From Diadophis punctatus similis (taxonomy: Eukaryota > Chordata > Lepidosauria > Squamata > Dipsadidae), in assembly GCA_023053685.1 (NCBI GenBank), contig JALIGW010000003.1, forward strand, positions 141,502,008 through 141,566,007: a stretch of 64,000 nucleotides of DNA, in the 5' to 3' direction. This document shows, one piece after another, positions 48,061-59,200 of this stretch. Made by a program: the position numbers and the translations under genes. Within the stretch, counting starts at the first letter, position 1, and each line of letters begins with the position of its first letter. Under the pieces are notes generated by a model. That model was not told the DNA's origin, did not search any database, and saw only the letters and a list, made by a program, of their open reading frames with translations.

Positions 48061-49645
48061 TTTTTAATTTATTTAGTTTGTCAAGCATGTATGAGAAAAC
48101 AATTATAAGTATGAACATAACATATAAACATAAAACTATAAACAGGTAAACTATATGCATGAGAAATGAGTACGAATAATGGGAACAGTAGGACAGGGAC
48201 GGTAGGCACGCTGGTGCGCTTATGAACGCCCCCTTACAGACCTCTTAGGAATGGGTGAGGTCCACGGTAGACAGTTTTAGGTTAAAGTTTTGGGGGTTTG
48301 AGAATGTAACAACATTCTTTGTTGTTTGTATCTATTGTTTCCCCGTGTAGTATTGCGGTTGAAGCTGAAGTAGTCATTAACAGGTAGGACGTTGTAGCAG
48401 ACAATTTTGTGTACTAAGCTGTGGTCGGACCATAGGCGGTGTAGTTCTAGGCTGTCCAGGTCTAAAATTTCAAGCCTTGTGGCATTAGGTATTCTATTGC
48501 GAGGAAAGGAGTGGAGTACTCTTCTCATGAAATACCTCTGGACTCGCTCCATTGTATTAATCTCCGTTATACAGTGTGGATTCCAGGCAGATGAACTGCA
48601 TTCGAGAATTGGTCTGGCAAAGGTTTTGTATGCCCTGGTTTGTGGTACAATGTTACTGGAGAAGAAGCTTAGGTTTATAACTCTTAATGCCTTTTTGGCA
48701 ATGCTGTTACAGTGAGCTCTGGGGTTAGGTCTTTTGAAATGAGTACTCCTAGGTCCTTGACAGAGTGAGGGTCGTCTACGAGGTCGTATCTGCCCAGCTT
48801 GTATTTGGTGTTCTGATTTTTGTTGCCAATGTGTAAGACAGCATTTGTTGGTTGAGATTTGAAGTTGCCAATTGTTCGACCATTCTGACACATAGTTAAG
48901 GTCACTTTGTAGGGCAGCAGTAACAGGTGGTGTTAAATAGTTTTATGTCATCAGCGAAGAGGATGCAGTTGCTTATATGATCACAAAGGTCATTTATGTA
49001 AATTAGAAAGAGAGTGGGTCCTAGAACGCTGCCTTAGGGGACACTGCTGTTAACTGGTGCAGGGTTTGATAGGGCACTCTTTATTTTGACTACTTGTTGC
49101 CTGTTTGACAGGAATGCAGTTAGCCATTTGTGCAGTGATCCAGAAATGCCGTAAGAGCGTAGTTTTAACCATAAGATTTAAGCCATGAGATTTGAGTTTT
49201 AAAAGTAGTTTGTCATGTACCACTGAATCAAAGGCTTTGCAGAAGTCTATGTAAATTGCGTCTATTGCTTTACCCTGGTCGAGTTGTGTAGTCCAAATGT
49301 TTCTGCAGTGTAGGAGTTGTAGATTACAGGACAATTTTTTCCTGAAACCAAACTCTTAGTTAGAGAGTAGGTTGTTTGTCTCTAAGTGGAGGGTAATGGA
49401 TTGGTTGATGATTGATTCCATGTCTTTGCAGGTGACACAACATAATGAGATTGGTCTGTAATTTTCAACTAGGCTGGGGTCTCCCTTTTTGAAGATAGGA
49501 ATGACCGTGGCTAATGACCATAGGTCGGGCAAAGAGCTGGTTCTAAAAGATATCTTGTAGATTGTGCTTAGTGGTTCAGCTATGGCAGTGGAAGGTTTTT
49601 TCAAGAAGTAGGCAAATAATCCATCAGGGCCAATAGATAGAGATG
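48061..49645 (-). mobile_element. CR1/L3-like LINE, degraded
   Basis: Minus-strand frames at 49356-49604, 49050-49334 and 48277-48905 form one broken ORF2. Motifs in order: SLATVIPIFKKGDPSLVENY, RPISLCCVTCKDMESIIN, QLDQGKAIDAIYIDFCKAFD, SVVHDKLLLKLKSHGLN, then SEWSNNWQLQISTNKCC and RPILECSSSAWNPHC. It carries the reverse-transcriptase fingers and palm. Several frameshifts, a missing N-terminus and no intact FADD core show it is dead. The 3' end on the minus strand is 'catgcttgacaaactaaat'. It is more diverged than the CR1 at 39986, suggesting an older subfamily. Confidence 0.85.
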
Positions 49646-49649
49646 GTTT

Positions 49650-49703
49650 TATAAAATAAAATAAATAAAATAAAAATAAATAAATAAATAAAAATAAAAG
49701 AAG
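49650..49703. repeat. (AAATA)n simple repeat
   Basis: Imperfect aaata and aata units between the LINE and MITE copy F. Confidence 0.9.
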
Positions 49704-50089
49704 TTACCGTATTTTTCTGAGTTTAAGATGCACCTTTTTACCCCCAAAAAGAGGGTGAAAACTTGGGTGCGTCTTATACACCGAATGCAGACCCACCCAC
49801 CCCCACCCTTTGGCCTCTGTCTTCCAGCAATTTACCTGTTTGCAGCAAAGAGGGAAGAGCCTGTAAAGCCAAGCAAGTCACTAGCAGCTTCCCGACCTAC
49901 AGCTGATTAGGTTTGCCACGTGGGAAAATGAAAGTGAAACTAACTGCAAAGAGGCAAATAGCTGGGAGAGACACACAGATTTTTATTTTTTGCTGGATGC
50001 AAGCGGGTAAGTGAAGAACTATAAATGTCTGTAGAATGTTCAAATTATTAGACTTATTTTTTAAAGACTGCTTTATTATTGTTCTAGAG

Positions 50090-50896
50090 CAGTGGTTCCC
50101 AACCTGGGGGTCGGGACCCCTTTAGGGGTCGAATGACCATTTCCCAGGGGTCGCCCCGGCATCCTCAGCTCCCCCCCCCCCGCCACAAGCCTGGCCATAT
50201 CGGCTCAACTCGCCAGAGCCCTCCGATTGGTCGGGAGAGGTGCCATTCGGTGAGAGGCGTTTGTGACGCCTGGCGGCCGAGCTTTAATGGCATCAGCTAA
50301 GGGGCGGGGTGTCGCAAGATTGCACGCTGGAGAGTACAAGGCGGTGCTTAAGACATCTATGGCCGCCCCTGTCTCCTGCTCACAGCGGCAATTTCTTCCC
50401 ACTGGTGTTGAAGGGAAAGGGAGTCACGGGAGGGAATGGCCAGCCAACGACCACTTAAGTTTCACAGCGCATGACGGTGGGAAGGAGGACAGCTGGGTCG
50501 GAATTGTCTGTCTGCCCTCTCGCCCTCGGCTGGCGCGGAGACCCAGCGAACAAAGAGGCAAACAGGGAGGGAGGGAAGAGAGAGACTGAGAGATATTAGC
50601 ACAGGGCTAGCCTGATCATACAGCCTTGGTGCTGAGGGCGCCACCGCCGGGGGCAGGAGGAGCTAAGCCGGAGGGAACTGGAGAAGGAGGTGGTGCCGGA
50701 GTATGGTCCATCGCCGCCGCCCTGCTCCATATGATCAGGCTAGCCCTGTGCTAATATCTCTCAGTCTCTCTCTTCCCTCCCTCCCTGTTTGCCTCTTTGT
50801 TCACTGGGTCTCCAAAATAATGTTATGGTTGGGGGTCACCACAACATGAGGAACTATATTAAGGGGTTGCGGCATTAGAAAGGTTGGGAACCACTG
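50090..50896 (-). mobile_element. SPIN-like hAT element with exact 8-bp duplication and long foldback
   Basis: Ends cagtggttcccaacctgggg and ggttgggaaccactg, flanked by ttctagag at 50082-50089 and 50897-50904. Read on the minus strand, the start 'cttaatatagttcctcatg' then 'ttgtggtgacccccaaccat' matches the SPIN group. The interior has arms 50537-50620 and 50731-50813 that are inverse complements with about two differences, around a GC-rich loop. No transposase. Confidence 0.92.
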
Positions 50897-50905
50897 TTCT
50901 AGAGC

Positions 50906-51049
50906 CAGGGGTCTCCAACCTTGGCAACTTTAAGACTTGTGGACTTCAACTCCCAGAATTCCACAGCCAGCTTTGTTAGCTTTGCTGGCTGTGGAATTCT
51001 GGGAGTTGAAGTCCACAAGTCTTAAAGTTGCCAAGGTTGGAGAGCCCTG
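50906..51049. mobile_element. Near-perfect hairpin hAT-like element (144 bp)
   Basis: Left caggggtctccaaccttggc, right gccaaggttggagagccctg. Both arms carry the 'gacttcaactcccagaattc' motif in opposite directions. It lies one base from the right duplication of the SPIN-like element. I could not find a convincing 8-bp duplication of its own. Confidence 0.8.
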
Positions 51050-51465
51050 TAAATCTAGACAACTTAACAAAATAAAGAAGCTTTTTAAAATAAATGCTTG
51101 CTCTGAAGAGGCCCAGTGCTATTGTATCTTCTTTTAAATAATAGAGAATAATGTATACTTCCAGAAATTTTAATTAATTTTAACAGCTCTGTACAAGTAT
51201 AGTATGAAATGTAACAGTGTCCTGTTTAGTATTAGAGTTTAGTTACCTTGGAGTAGATCTATTTAAATAATTGGGAAGAGTTAGCGTGACTACATTTAAG
51301 AAAACTTTCTGGCATAATGTACATTTCTCCAATTCTTTGCTATTTCTGTGGGTCAGGCACACATGCACAGAAATACACAGCAAACAGTATTTATCATCTG
51401 TGCTGTTTGCTGTTTGGCAAATTGCTTGGAGGCAGAGACCTTTTTCCCTTGTTTTCCTCCCCCAA
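51050..51465. other. Interior of MITE copy F
   Basis: Sequence unlike the other copies of the family. It could be unique DNA captured between the ends, or the flank of two different solo ends. Confidence 0.4.
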
Positions 51466-51677
51466 AACTAAGATGCGTCTTATACTTCGGTGCGTCTTAT
51501 ATTCCGAAAAATACGGGTATTTACATACTTCAGCATTTAGCATAAAGTCAATAAAAATTTTAATTGTATATATAGAGAGTTATAGTCACATTGAAAAACT
51601 TGTGATCTCTTCTAAATTTTTATAAAAATAAAAATATAAGATTATCAGAATGGATTTCATTTTTAAGATCTCACTAT

Positions 51678-51713
51678 AAGAGAATGATAACTATCATTAG
51701 TTATCATTCTCTT
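51678..51713. repeat. Perfect 15-bp-arm hairpin
   Basis: aagagaatgataact and its exact inverse complement are separated by six bases. Not followed by a T run, and no adjacent gene. Confidence 0.9.
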
Positions 51714-51717
51714 GGTA

Positions 51718-51985
51718 TGTGAGAATGTCCTGGAGGGACAGAGGATGACATGCTCCCTAGGAAACAATCAGACAAGGGAGGGAGGAGGCCCCAGTGGCTT
51801 AACCATCAGAGGAAGAAACCTAGAAAGGACCCACCCTGATTGATTGGGCGATTAAAAGTGGTAGCAGGAGATTTGCATCTTCAGATTTGCAAAATTCTGT
51901 TAAGGTTACCTTACAATAAAATAGAATCGGCTCATTTAGTCATTTTTCCTGTTTGGTTTACCTAGGAAGGCTGAAACTATCTTCG
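51718..51985 (+). mobile_element. Possible solo LTR remnant
   Basis: Order of 'gattaaaagtggtagcagg', 'gatttgcaaaattctgttaa', caataaaatag, then 'cctgtttggtttaccta' parallels 27700-27895. It is LTR-like, with TATA-like and polyadenylation-like strings. Edges and superfamily uncertain. Confidence 0.35.
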
Positions 51986-52534
51986 CTGTATATTGTGGAC
52001 CACACAAATATTTTTGTGGGTTCAAATCAATATAAGTTGCTTAATTTTTTTTAATTGACATGCTACTCTTCATAGCCAAGATTTCCCAGAGAGCACCTTA
52101 GACCAAGAGAAAAAAAAATTAAACGTTAAACAATAAAACACTAAATCCATAACAATAGAATAAAAGCAGTAGCTTGGGTGAAAACCCAATATATTAAAAT
52201 TCAGTGTATTAATTGATTAAAGTGCATGGAAAAATTAAAGCATCTTTGCTTGATGCTGAAAAGACAAACACTAACTAGGTAGACACCAGACAGGCTATTC
52301 CAAAGCACTATATGTTGAATTCATAGTTAAGAAACCCTTTCATCCCTTCAGCAAATGATATCATTTTCTTATTTCATTATGTAGTATATGTCAATAAAGT
52401 TTCAAAGAGTACTTAAACTATGTGTTGGCAAATAATTTTCACCTACCAAAAGGGCTCATTCAGAATTCTTGCTTCCATGACAATGTAGGAGAGCATTCAG
52501 GGTAAAGGTTTCTCAAAAGAGTTCTGGATATGGC
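51986..52534. other. No feature recognised
   Basis: AT-rich, no element ends. Confidence 0.4.
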
Positions 52535-52748
52535 TATAGTTAGTCTTCATTTAGTAATAAAAAATGGGACCAGCAATTTGGTCATTAAGTGAAGCAGTTG
52601 CTAGGTGAAACCGTGGCTATGCTTATGATCTTACTTTCCTTTGCTTTATAGACCTGCAAAGGTTGTAAATGTGAGGATTGGTTGTAAAGTCACTTTTCCA
52701 TCACGGTCATAAATGCAGTCACTAAACAAGCAGTCACTAAGGGAATTA
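52535..52748. mobile_element. 'cttac' DNA-transposon family fragment
   Basis: Contains 'tagttagtcttcatttagta', 'ggtcattaagtgaagcagtt' and 'agtcactaaacaagcagtca', matching the family at 30690. Confidence 0.5.
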
Positions 52749-52785
52749 CATGTATGATGAACTAAAAACTAGCATTTCTCCTGTA

Positions 52786-52830
52786 GTTTGTTTGTTTGTT
52801 TATTTATTTATTATTTATTTATTTATTTAC

Positions 52831-52861
<31 letters not shown>

Positions 52862-52898
52862 CATACATACATACATACATACATACATACATACATTT
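52786..52898. repeat. (TTTA)n-(CATA)n microsatellite at a LINE 3' end
   Basis: About ten ttta-type units change into about 18 cata units exactly at the 3' end of the LINE, consistent with growth from the LINE tail. Confidence 0.95.
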
Positions 52899-53737
52899 CT
52901 ATGCAGCCCCACTCCCGAAGGACTCAGGGCGGCTCACATCAGAAAGAAACATAAATAACAGGATAAAAAAGATAAAATCACAATTAAAAATACAATATAA
53001 AAACACAATTATCCTAACATTCCTGGGCCGACCTCATCTGAATTGTACTGAGGTCAATGGTCCCAAGCCTGTCGGAAGAGCCAGGTTTTCAAGGCTTTGC
53101 GGAAGGCCAGAAGGGTGGGGGTGATACGAATCTCGGGAGGCAGTTGGTTCCAGAGAGTGGGTGCCACTACAGAGAAGGCCCTCCCCCGAGGGCCCGCCAG
53201 CCAACACTGTTTAGTTGACGGGACCTGGAGGAGACCGACTCTGTGTGCTCTAACCAATCATTGGGAGGTATGTGTTAGCAGACGGTCTCGTAAGTAACCA
53301 GGCCCTGAGCCATGTAGGGCTTTAAAGGTCATAACCAACACCTTGAATTGTGTCCGGAGACCAATGGGAAGCCAGTGCAGCTCGCGGAGGATTGGTGTAA
53401 TGTGGGTGTATCTAGGGACACCCACAACCGCTCGCGCGGCTGCATTCTGGATCAGCTGCAGTCTCCGAATAGTCTTCAGGGGTAGCCCCATGTAGAGCGC
53501 ATTACAATAATCAAGCTGCGAGGTGATAAGGGCATGAGTGACAGTGAGCAAAGCCTCCTGATCCAGGTAGTGTCGCAATTGGTGCACTAGGCGAACCTGT
53601 GCAAAGGTAGTTTCAAACTCAAGAGGTTTCAACCTTGATAGTATCTTGAATTGGAACCAGAAATGAATTGGGATGCAATGAAGATATGTTTCAGAATTCA
53701 AACCCATACATACAAGTAAATCACATAGATAATTCAT
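52786..53737 (-). mobile_element. L2-like LINE 3' part with microsatellite tail
   Basis: Minus-strand frames 53258-53737 and 53054-53257 encode the C-terminus of ORF2: LLTVTHALITSQLDYCNALY, then LPLKTIRRLQLIQNAAARAV, LRELHWLPIGLRTQFKVLVM, FKALHGSGPGYLRDRL, and AFSVVAPTLWNQLPPEIR. This wording is common in vertebrate L2/CR1-group LINEs. The reverse-transcriptase core is missing and one frame change separates the two parts. The 3' end on the minus strand is 'gccctgagtccttcgggag' then (GTAT)n and (AAAT)n at 52786-52898. Confidence 0.87.
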
Positions 53738-53783
53738 TCACTTCTCAACAAGACTTGGCAAGAGTCCCAGATACTGCTTGAGT

Positions 53784-54039
53784 CAAAGGTGGGTTCCTGC
53801 CGGTTCGGACCGGTTCTATAGAACCGGTAGCTGGAATTTCCCCCCCGCTCACCGAACCTGCAGCGATGGCCGGCTGGACACGCCCCCGAACCGGCTCTCT
53901 CGGCGACGCCATCTTGATTTTTGCTTCTGCGCATAAACTGTTTTTTGCTTCTGCGCAGAAGCTGGGTTTTTAGCACTGTGCATGCACGTGGCACGTCAGG
54001 AAGCGAACCAGCAGCGAGGTAAGCCAGAACCCACCCCTG
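53784..54039. mobile_element. Non-autonomous hAT element with 8-bp duplication (7 of 8)
   Basis: Left end caaaggtgggttcctgccgg, right end cagaacccacccctg, flanked by gcttgagt (53776) and ccttgagt (54040). The interior includes 'cggttcggaccggttctata' and two 'gcttctgcgca' blocks. Confidence 0.88.
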
Positions 54040-54047
54040 CCTTGAGT

Positions 54048-54784
54048 AAAGTTTAGAATCTTTATTGCAGACAAAAATGCAGCCTTAAGTTGAGAAGTGT
54101 TGTTTCTAAATAACAGAAATGCACCAGATTTTTGAGCCTTTAAAGAGAGCATAATCCCTTACAGAAAGTTAAATGACACTCACCTTACCTGATAAACCAC
54201 CTACTGTCTCTTTTTTCTGTAGCTTGATTGCCTTTACCTAGCCCATTATCTTAGTCAGACCATGATTCAACCACATGAAAAGGAGAGACAGAGTTGCATA
54301 CTAGTAACATTTCAATTCTCTGAATTATCTCTGTAGTTTCATGTAAATGTTAAACTGCACAGGGAGCTAAATGGAGGGACAGCATAATTACTCCAATGCC
54401 ATTCCTTAAAACAATCTCTATGTGAGTTATCTACTGAAAAGTTGATTCACTTGCACTTAGCTCAGCTAATCTTTCCAGAAAGATAACAGAAAGTCCAGGT
54501 AAAATCAACATATCACATTCTCTCTCTTGGCCAAAATTATTCCACTCAAGGAAGTTTCAGTGCCCTACCCAGGTCTAAAGAATGAGGACAGATGATGTTT
54601 GGCAAAAGCTTAAACGTTTTCTTTGTTATAAATTATTTTCAAAATATCGTGTCTAATAGTCAAGTATCCCTGTGCAGTCAATAAAATGTTTTCATTCAGA
54701 AAATACAGACATTTAAAATCATTTGGATGAGCTTTCTTTAAAGACCACAAATGGAAGAGCAGGGTTTGTAGTTATTAAAAGAGG
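54048..54784. other. No feature recognised
   Basis: AT-rich, no coding or element signal. Confidence 0.4.
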
Positions 54785-54855
54785 TGACCACATGGGCGCC
54801 TCAATTAATGATCACCATGACTAACAATTGTAATCGTAAGTCGAGGACTACCTGT
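54785..54855. mobile_element. Terminal piece of the 'cttac' DNA-transposon family
   Basis: 'tcaattaatgatcaccatga' then 'gtaatcgtaagtcgaggact' and acctgt. This is the best preserved end of the family in the window. A hAT element has inserted inside its last bases. Confidence 0.6.
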
Positions 54856-54986
54856 CAGTGGTGGGTTCTGAATTAGTTTGCTGCCGGTTCGCGCATGCGC
54901 AGAAGCGTCCCGGGCGGGTGGGTGGAGCCTCCTGCCGCCGCCACCGGTTTGCAGAACCGGGCCAAACTGGGAGCAACCCACCGCTG
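54856..54986. mobile_element. 131-bp hAT element, exact 8-bp duplication
   Basis: Left end cagtggtgggttctgaatta, right end gggagcaacccaccgctg, flanked by ctacctgt at 54848-54855 and 54987-54994. The interior holds cgcgcatgcgca at 54890-54901 and folds back on itself. Confidence 0.93.
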
Positions 54987-55084
54987 CTACCTGTGTATAA
55001 TTAGCTTCACACTAGTACCAAGTCTGCCCAAGGACAATTAATGCCTGATAGCATGACTATATGTACTGTACATATATGTACATA

Positions 55085-55325
55085 AAGCCAATAACAGTGG
55101 TCTAGTGATTAAGGCACCAGGATAGAAAGCAGGACATCGTGAGTTCCAGTATGGCCTTAGCAATGAAAGCCAGCTGTGTGACTTTGGGCCAATCACTCTT
55201 TCAGCCCAACTCACCTCACAGGGTTGTTGATGTGGGGAAAATAGGAGGAAGGTGGGTTGGATATGTTCACCACCTTCAGTTATTTGTAAAAAATAATAAA
55301 GGCAGGATATACAAATAGATAAATA
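55085..55325 (+). repeat. tRNA/MIR-like SINE
   Basis: A-box-like 'agtggtctagtgattaaggc' is followed by 'cagctgtgtgactttgggcc', 'cccaactcacctcacagggt' and 'tgttgatgtggggaaaatag'. This matches the MIR/CORE-type SINE plan, with an A-rich end. Confidence 0.7.
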
Positions 55326-55566
55326 AAGCTAGATTTGCAGAATGGGAATTCTGTAAGTTGGAGACCAACTCATCGGAAGAAGAGTTGCCTACAAAATAGG
55401 GCTGGATCAATACAAATATTATTTTATCATAATCTCAGGCCTGTTCTGAAGAAATATGATTTTCCCTGAGGTGGTTACCTCAGTATAGAAATAGAGCTTC
55501 CTTAGATATTCACTAACATATACAGTAAAGTATCTAGTAAGATATACAGCTACTGCTCTTTCAAGC
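55326..55566. other. No feature recognised
   Basis: Short AT-rich spacer. Confidence 0.4.
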
Positions 55567-55574
55567 AGGGGTAT

Positions 55575-55787
55575 CAGGGGTGAAATGCTCCCGATTCGGG
55601 CGTGCCTACCGGTGGTCGGAGAGCCGGTAGCGACAGCAGCGCGAGGCTTCGCCCACCTGCCCGGACGCTGCCATTTGGCATGCGCAGAGAGTAAAAGAAC
55701 CCAAATGGTGGCGTCCTGGCAGGTGGGCGAAGTCTCGTGCTGCCGTCGCTACCGGTTCTCCGACCAACGGCAGGCATTTCACTCCTG
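55575..55787. mobile_element. 213-bp foldback hAT element with 8-bp duplication (7 of 8)
   Basis: Left end caggggtgaaatgctcccga, right end gcatttcactcctg, flanked by aggggtat (55567) and aggggcat (55788). Almost the whole element is a hairpin: 'ggtcggagagccggtagcga' pairs with 'tcgctaccggttctccgacc'. The loop contains 'gagagtaaaagaacccaaat', also found in the element at 37582. Confidence 0.9.
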
Positions 55788-55849
55788 AGGGGCATCATTT
55801 AGATTTAGATTTACTCACCATAATTATGTGGTGTCTTTGATTGGTACTG

Positions 55850-56280
55850 TTGTAAGGAATAGCCTTCTGGGTTCAGTTCCAAGTGGGGGGAAAAACACTG
55901 GAAGCATGGGACTGCTTGGAAAGATGGTTTAATGGAGGACAGCAGGACCACATGGTCTGAGGTCCTGGGGAAAAGAGGGATCACATGCCTCGAGGATGTT
56001 GAAGAAGAAACGAGAGCGAGGTGCTGAGAGTCCCTTGGTTTTATGCCCTCTCTTGGGCCCTGCCCCGGGGCCTCCTGCTCCTGTGCAAGAAATGCACAAT
56101 GATTGGCTGTCAGACTCCCATGGGGCCATGCAGGGGCAACTCTGTAGACTGTCCTGAGTCCCAGGCTAGTTTGAGTGCTGGCTGATGCAATCTTCCCAGG
56201 TGCCATGTGGTGAGATGGGCAGAGGGCTAATCCTATTTTTGTTATGTAGTATAGATTGCCCATTGATAAAGGAGGGGGGG
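55850..56280 (-). other. Unclassified, possibly LTR-derived sequence
   Basis: More GC-rich than its surroundings. On the minus strand a TATA-like gggcataaaacc is followed by 'ctcagcacctcgctctcg'. It could be an old LTR in reverse orientation; no terminal repeats or duplication confirmed. Confidence 0.25.
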
Positions 56281-59200
56281 AATGAGTGATCTGGGCTCAG
56301 GCTTTGATAGTCCATTGACAAAGGTGGGGGCTACTAAGAGTGAGTCTTTTTTCTGCCTAAAGACATGTTTCTCCATTTTCTCATCCAGGGATATTCTATA
56401 TAATATTTTGCCTTTTTAATATTTCCTAAAATATTTTATTCCTCTAGGAGGGGGGTAGGTGCTAACTTCCTACAGAACCTTTAAAAATAGGCCACTTAGA
56501 GGTACCCCCAAATTTACTGCTCAATGAAGTGCAAACCAAAAGCAAATAAAGGACACTAATGTTACTGTACATTACACATCCTACTTATGTTAGATATATA
56601 TTTTCATTATTTTATACATACTTCTGTAAACTTGAAAAAAATGTGGCAAAATATCGCGTACAACACAAATTCTGTCAACACAACAGTCTCCTCCTACACA
56701 TGTCCATGCAATATCACTAGCAGGTTTAGAAGAAATCTCTAAAACCCAATAGATTTAGGAATATGCAGCAGGAAAAAAAGGAAGACAAACTCCCATGGAT
56801 GGCTAGTTCTATATAGACAACAAAAAGAACATTGCCTTGTTTTGGTTAAGTGTTTTATGAAAAGTTTCTTATTAAAATAAAGCATAACATCTTTATTTAC
56901 ATATGTAAGTACGCAGAAGCAATTCTCACTGAATTAAATAGTAAACTCAAATCTTACTGATCTTCAGAAGATCTTTCAAAATTTGCAAAGCAGAAACATA
57001 TATTACTCAAAACTGAAATAGAAAACATTACATCAAATGCGGCAGCTAATTTTGAATAATCAATATATGTTATAATACACCTTCACTTTAAAAGATAATA
57101 TTCTAAATATTTAAAACTAGGAGCTTTATTTTTCTTTAGATCGATTTTAAATGTTTGCTAACCAATAAACTATCTGCATAGACAGATTAAATCTGTCTCT
57201 TTTTTGACACATTTTTTGACCACTAGATGTCAATCCTTCCTTAAATATTCCATTTTTTCCTTCTCAGAAAAGAGAAGGAGAGAGCATAACAACTGTTGCC
57301 AAAAAAAAAAAAGGTGGAAGAAAAGAGATTTAAAAAATATTTTTAGCCTAAACCTGCAAGAGAGAGAATGTTCTAACCTCCAGCTATCCTCAACCTATGG
57401 GTCTCCAGATGGGCTCGGAGTGCAATTGTTGGGAATTTCTTGAAGCTCCAATCCCAACATATTTGGAAAGCATTTCTGTAGTTTATATTACATAAGGTAG
57501 TCTTTATTGATCAGGTGGTATATGAACAATTTGTACCCTTAGCACAGATTCTCTTTTCTAATAGTTCAACAGTAAGGTATATCATCTTTCAGGAAATGCA
57601 GATTAAATTAGCCATGCTGTTATGGTTAGATTCATAAAACTAGTCAGTTTTTAAAAAGTGACAAATAGCTTCTGTACTACTTCTGTTGTCAAGAAAGCTA
57701 CATGGTTGTATCTATTAAATCAATCACACTCAACTTGAAGGCTTCATTTTTTTAAGGAAATAAATTTAATCACAACTGTTTTTGTGAATTATCACTTGAT
57801 AATATGACTGTCATTGTTTGACTTTATGTGATCCATTTCCTCTGCTCCTAGTATAACCATAACCCACCCAAATTTCCAAGCTAACACATGTACTTATAGG
57901 TAAATCAGATAAAGTAGGCTGTGCTCCATGAAAGCTTATTCTGTATTTTGTTAGTGAGTCTTTAAGACCACTAAGATAAAGGTCTTACCACACAGGCCAT
58001 CCTCATATCTCCTTTTTATCCTTCCACTTCCCAGCAAAATAACTGTATACTTGTGAAACGTCTGCTGCTGAGTCCACTTGATTGGTCTCCTGTTTGGTGC
58101 TTTCTCCTCCTCCATTTTGCACATGTATAAATAACTAATGGAATTTTCATACATGTGCAAAATGGATGCTAATTCAATAGGCATTTGGATTGAGCAGATA
58201 CCCCTCCTTCCTATGTCTGTTAAATTGATGCTTTACTGTAATATCATCCTGCAGTCAAAGTTTTGTCTATTCCAAATTAAAATATATTCCTTAAAAATCA
58301 GTTCTGCTGGGATATATAACCTGGTATCTCTAAACGTTTAAAGTAGAAGTATCATTCAAGGGTTAACTATGATGGGAGCTGAAATCCCACATATTTAGTC
58401 CAACCCCTCCCTATTTTAGGAAGAATATGTTTTCTAATATCTTCAACTGCATCCCAAAAGATGGCTGCTCCTTAAACAGTGCAAAATGTTGAATATTTAT
58501 ATTTGCTTTAATGTAACCTTTTATCAAATTCTGAATCTATTTTAGTTATTTTAATGGATTGTCAGGTGTGCTCGGTTCCCTGAAAATTGAAAACTCAAGA
58601 AAGGCAATTTATCTTTTCTCTTCTCTTCTCTTGTAATTATAGCCAAGAAATTTGTAAAAGCCTTCCCTCCCCTTGAATAATCCAACCAGCATTGCTGATA
58701 AAATACTAATGAGCTTTGTTCAAGAGTCTAATTGTATTCCTGCTCATCGTGAGCTTACCACCTGCCTCAGTTTGCTATTGGAAAGAAAAAAATCCACAAA
58801 TCTCTATATAAAATTCAGTGGCATCCTAAGTTACAATATTAATAAAGAGTACAGTGTTAAAAAAAAGATTGGCCAGCAAAATTTGACATATTGAGAGCAT
58901 GTTGTGGATGCTCTCACAGAATGACTTCCTATCTATTCCAGAATAGCTGCCTGGGGAAGGGGATGTCAGAAAGGCTTTGGTATTGCTGAATTGTTATCTG
59001 GTTTTTGTTGTTATTTTTTGTTCTCTGAAGGCTAGGCAAATGAAGGGTGGAAACTTTCCTCTTTATTTCCCTGTTAAGCCTCCCGGCTCAAACTCTGCAA
59101 AAGCTTCCCCCACTTTTGACATGACATAATAAAGATTCTTATCTAGCTATGCATTAGGGTTAAGTCAGTTGAAACAGTTGATTGCCCTCTGTCAAAATGG

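Larger units (their letters stand above)
49707..51517. mobile_element. TA-flanked inverted-repeat MITE, copy F, with nested insertions
   Basis: Left end ccgtatttttctgagtttaa, right end ttatattccgaaaaatacggg, TA on both sides. The 1.8-kb span is inflated by a SPIN-like hAT (50090-50896) and a hairpin element (50906-51049). The remaining interior is unlike the other copies. Confidence 0.87.

Noticed and set aside
52786..52898. CRISPR-like or satellite array
   Set aside because: Units are four bases with no spacers. It is a simple microsatellite at a LINE tail.
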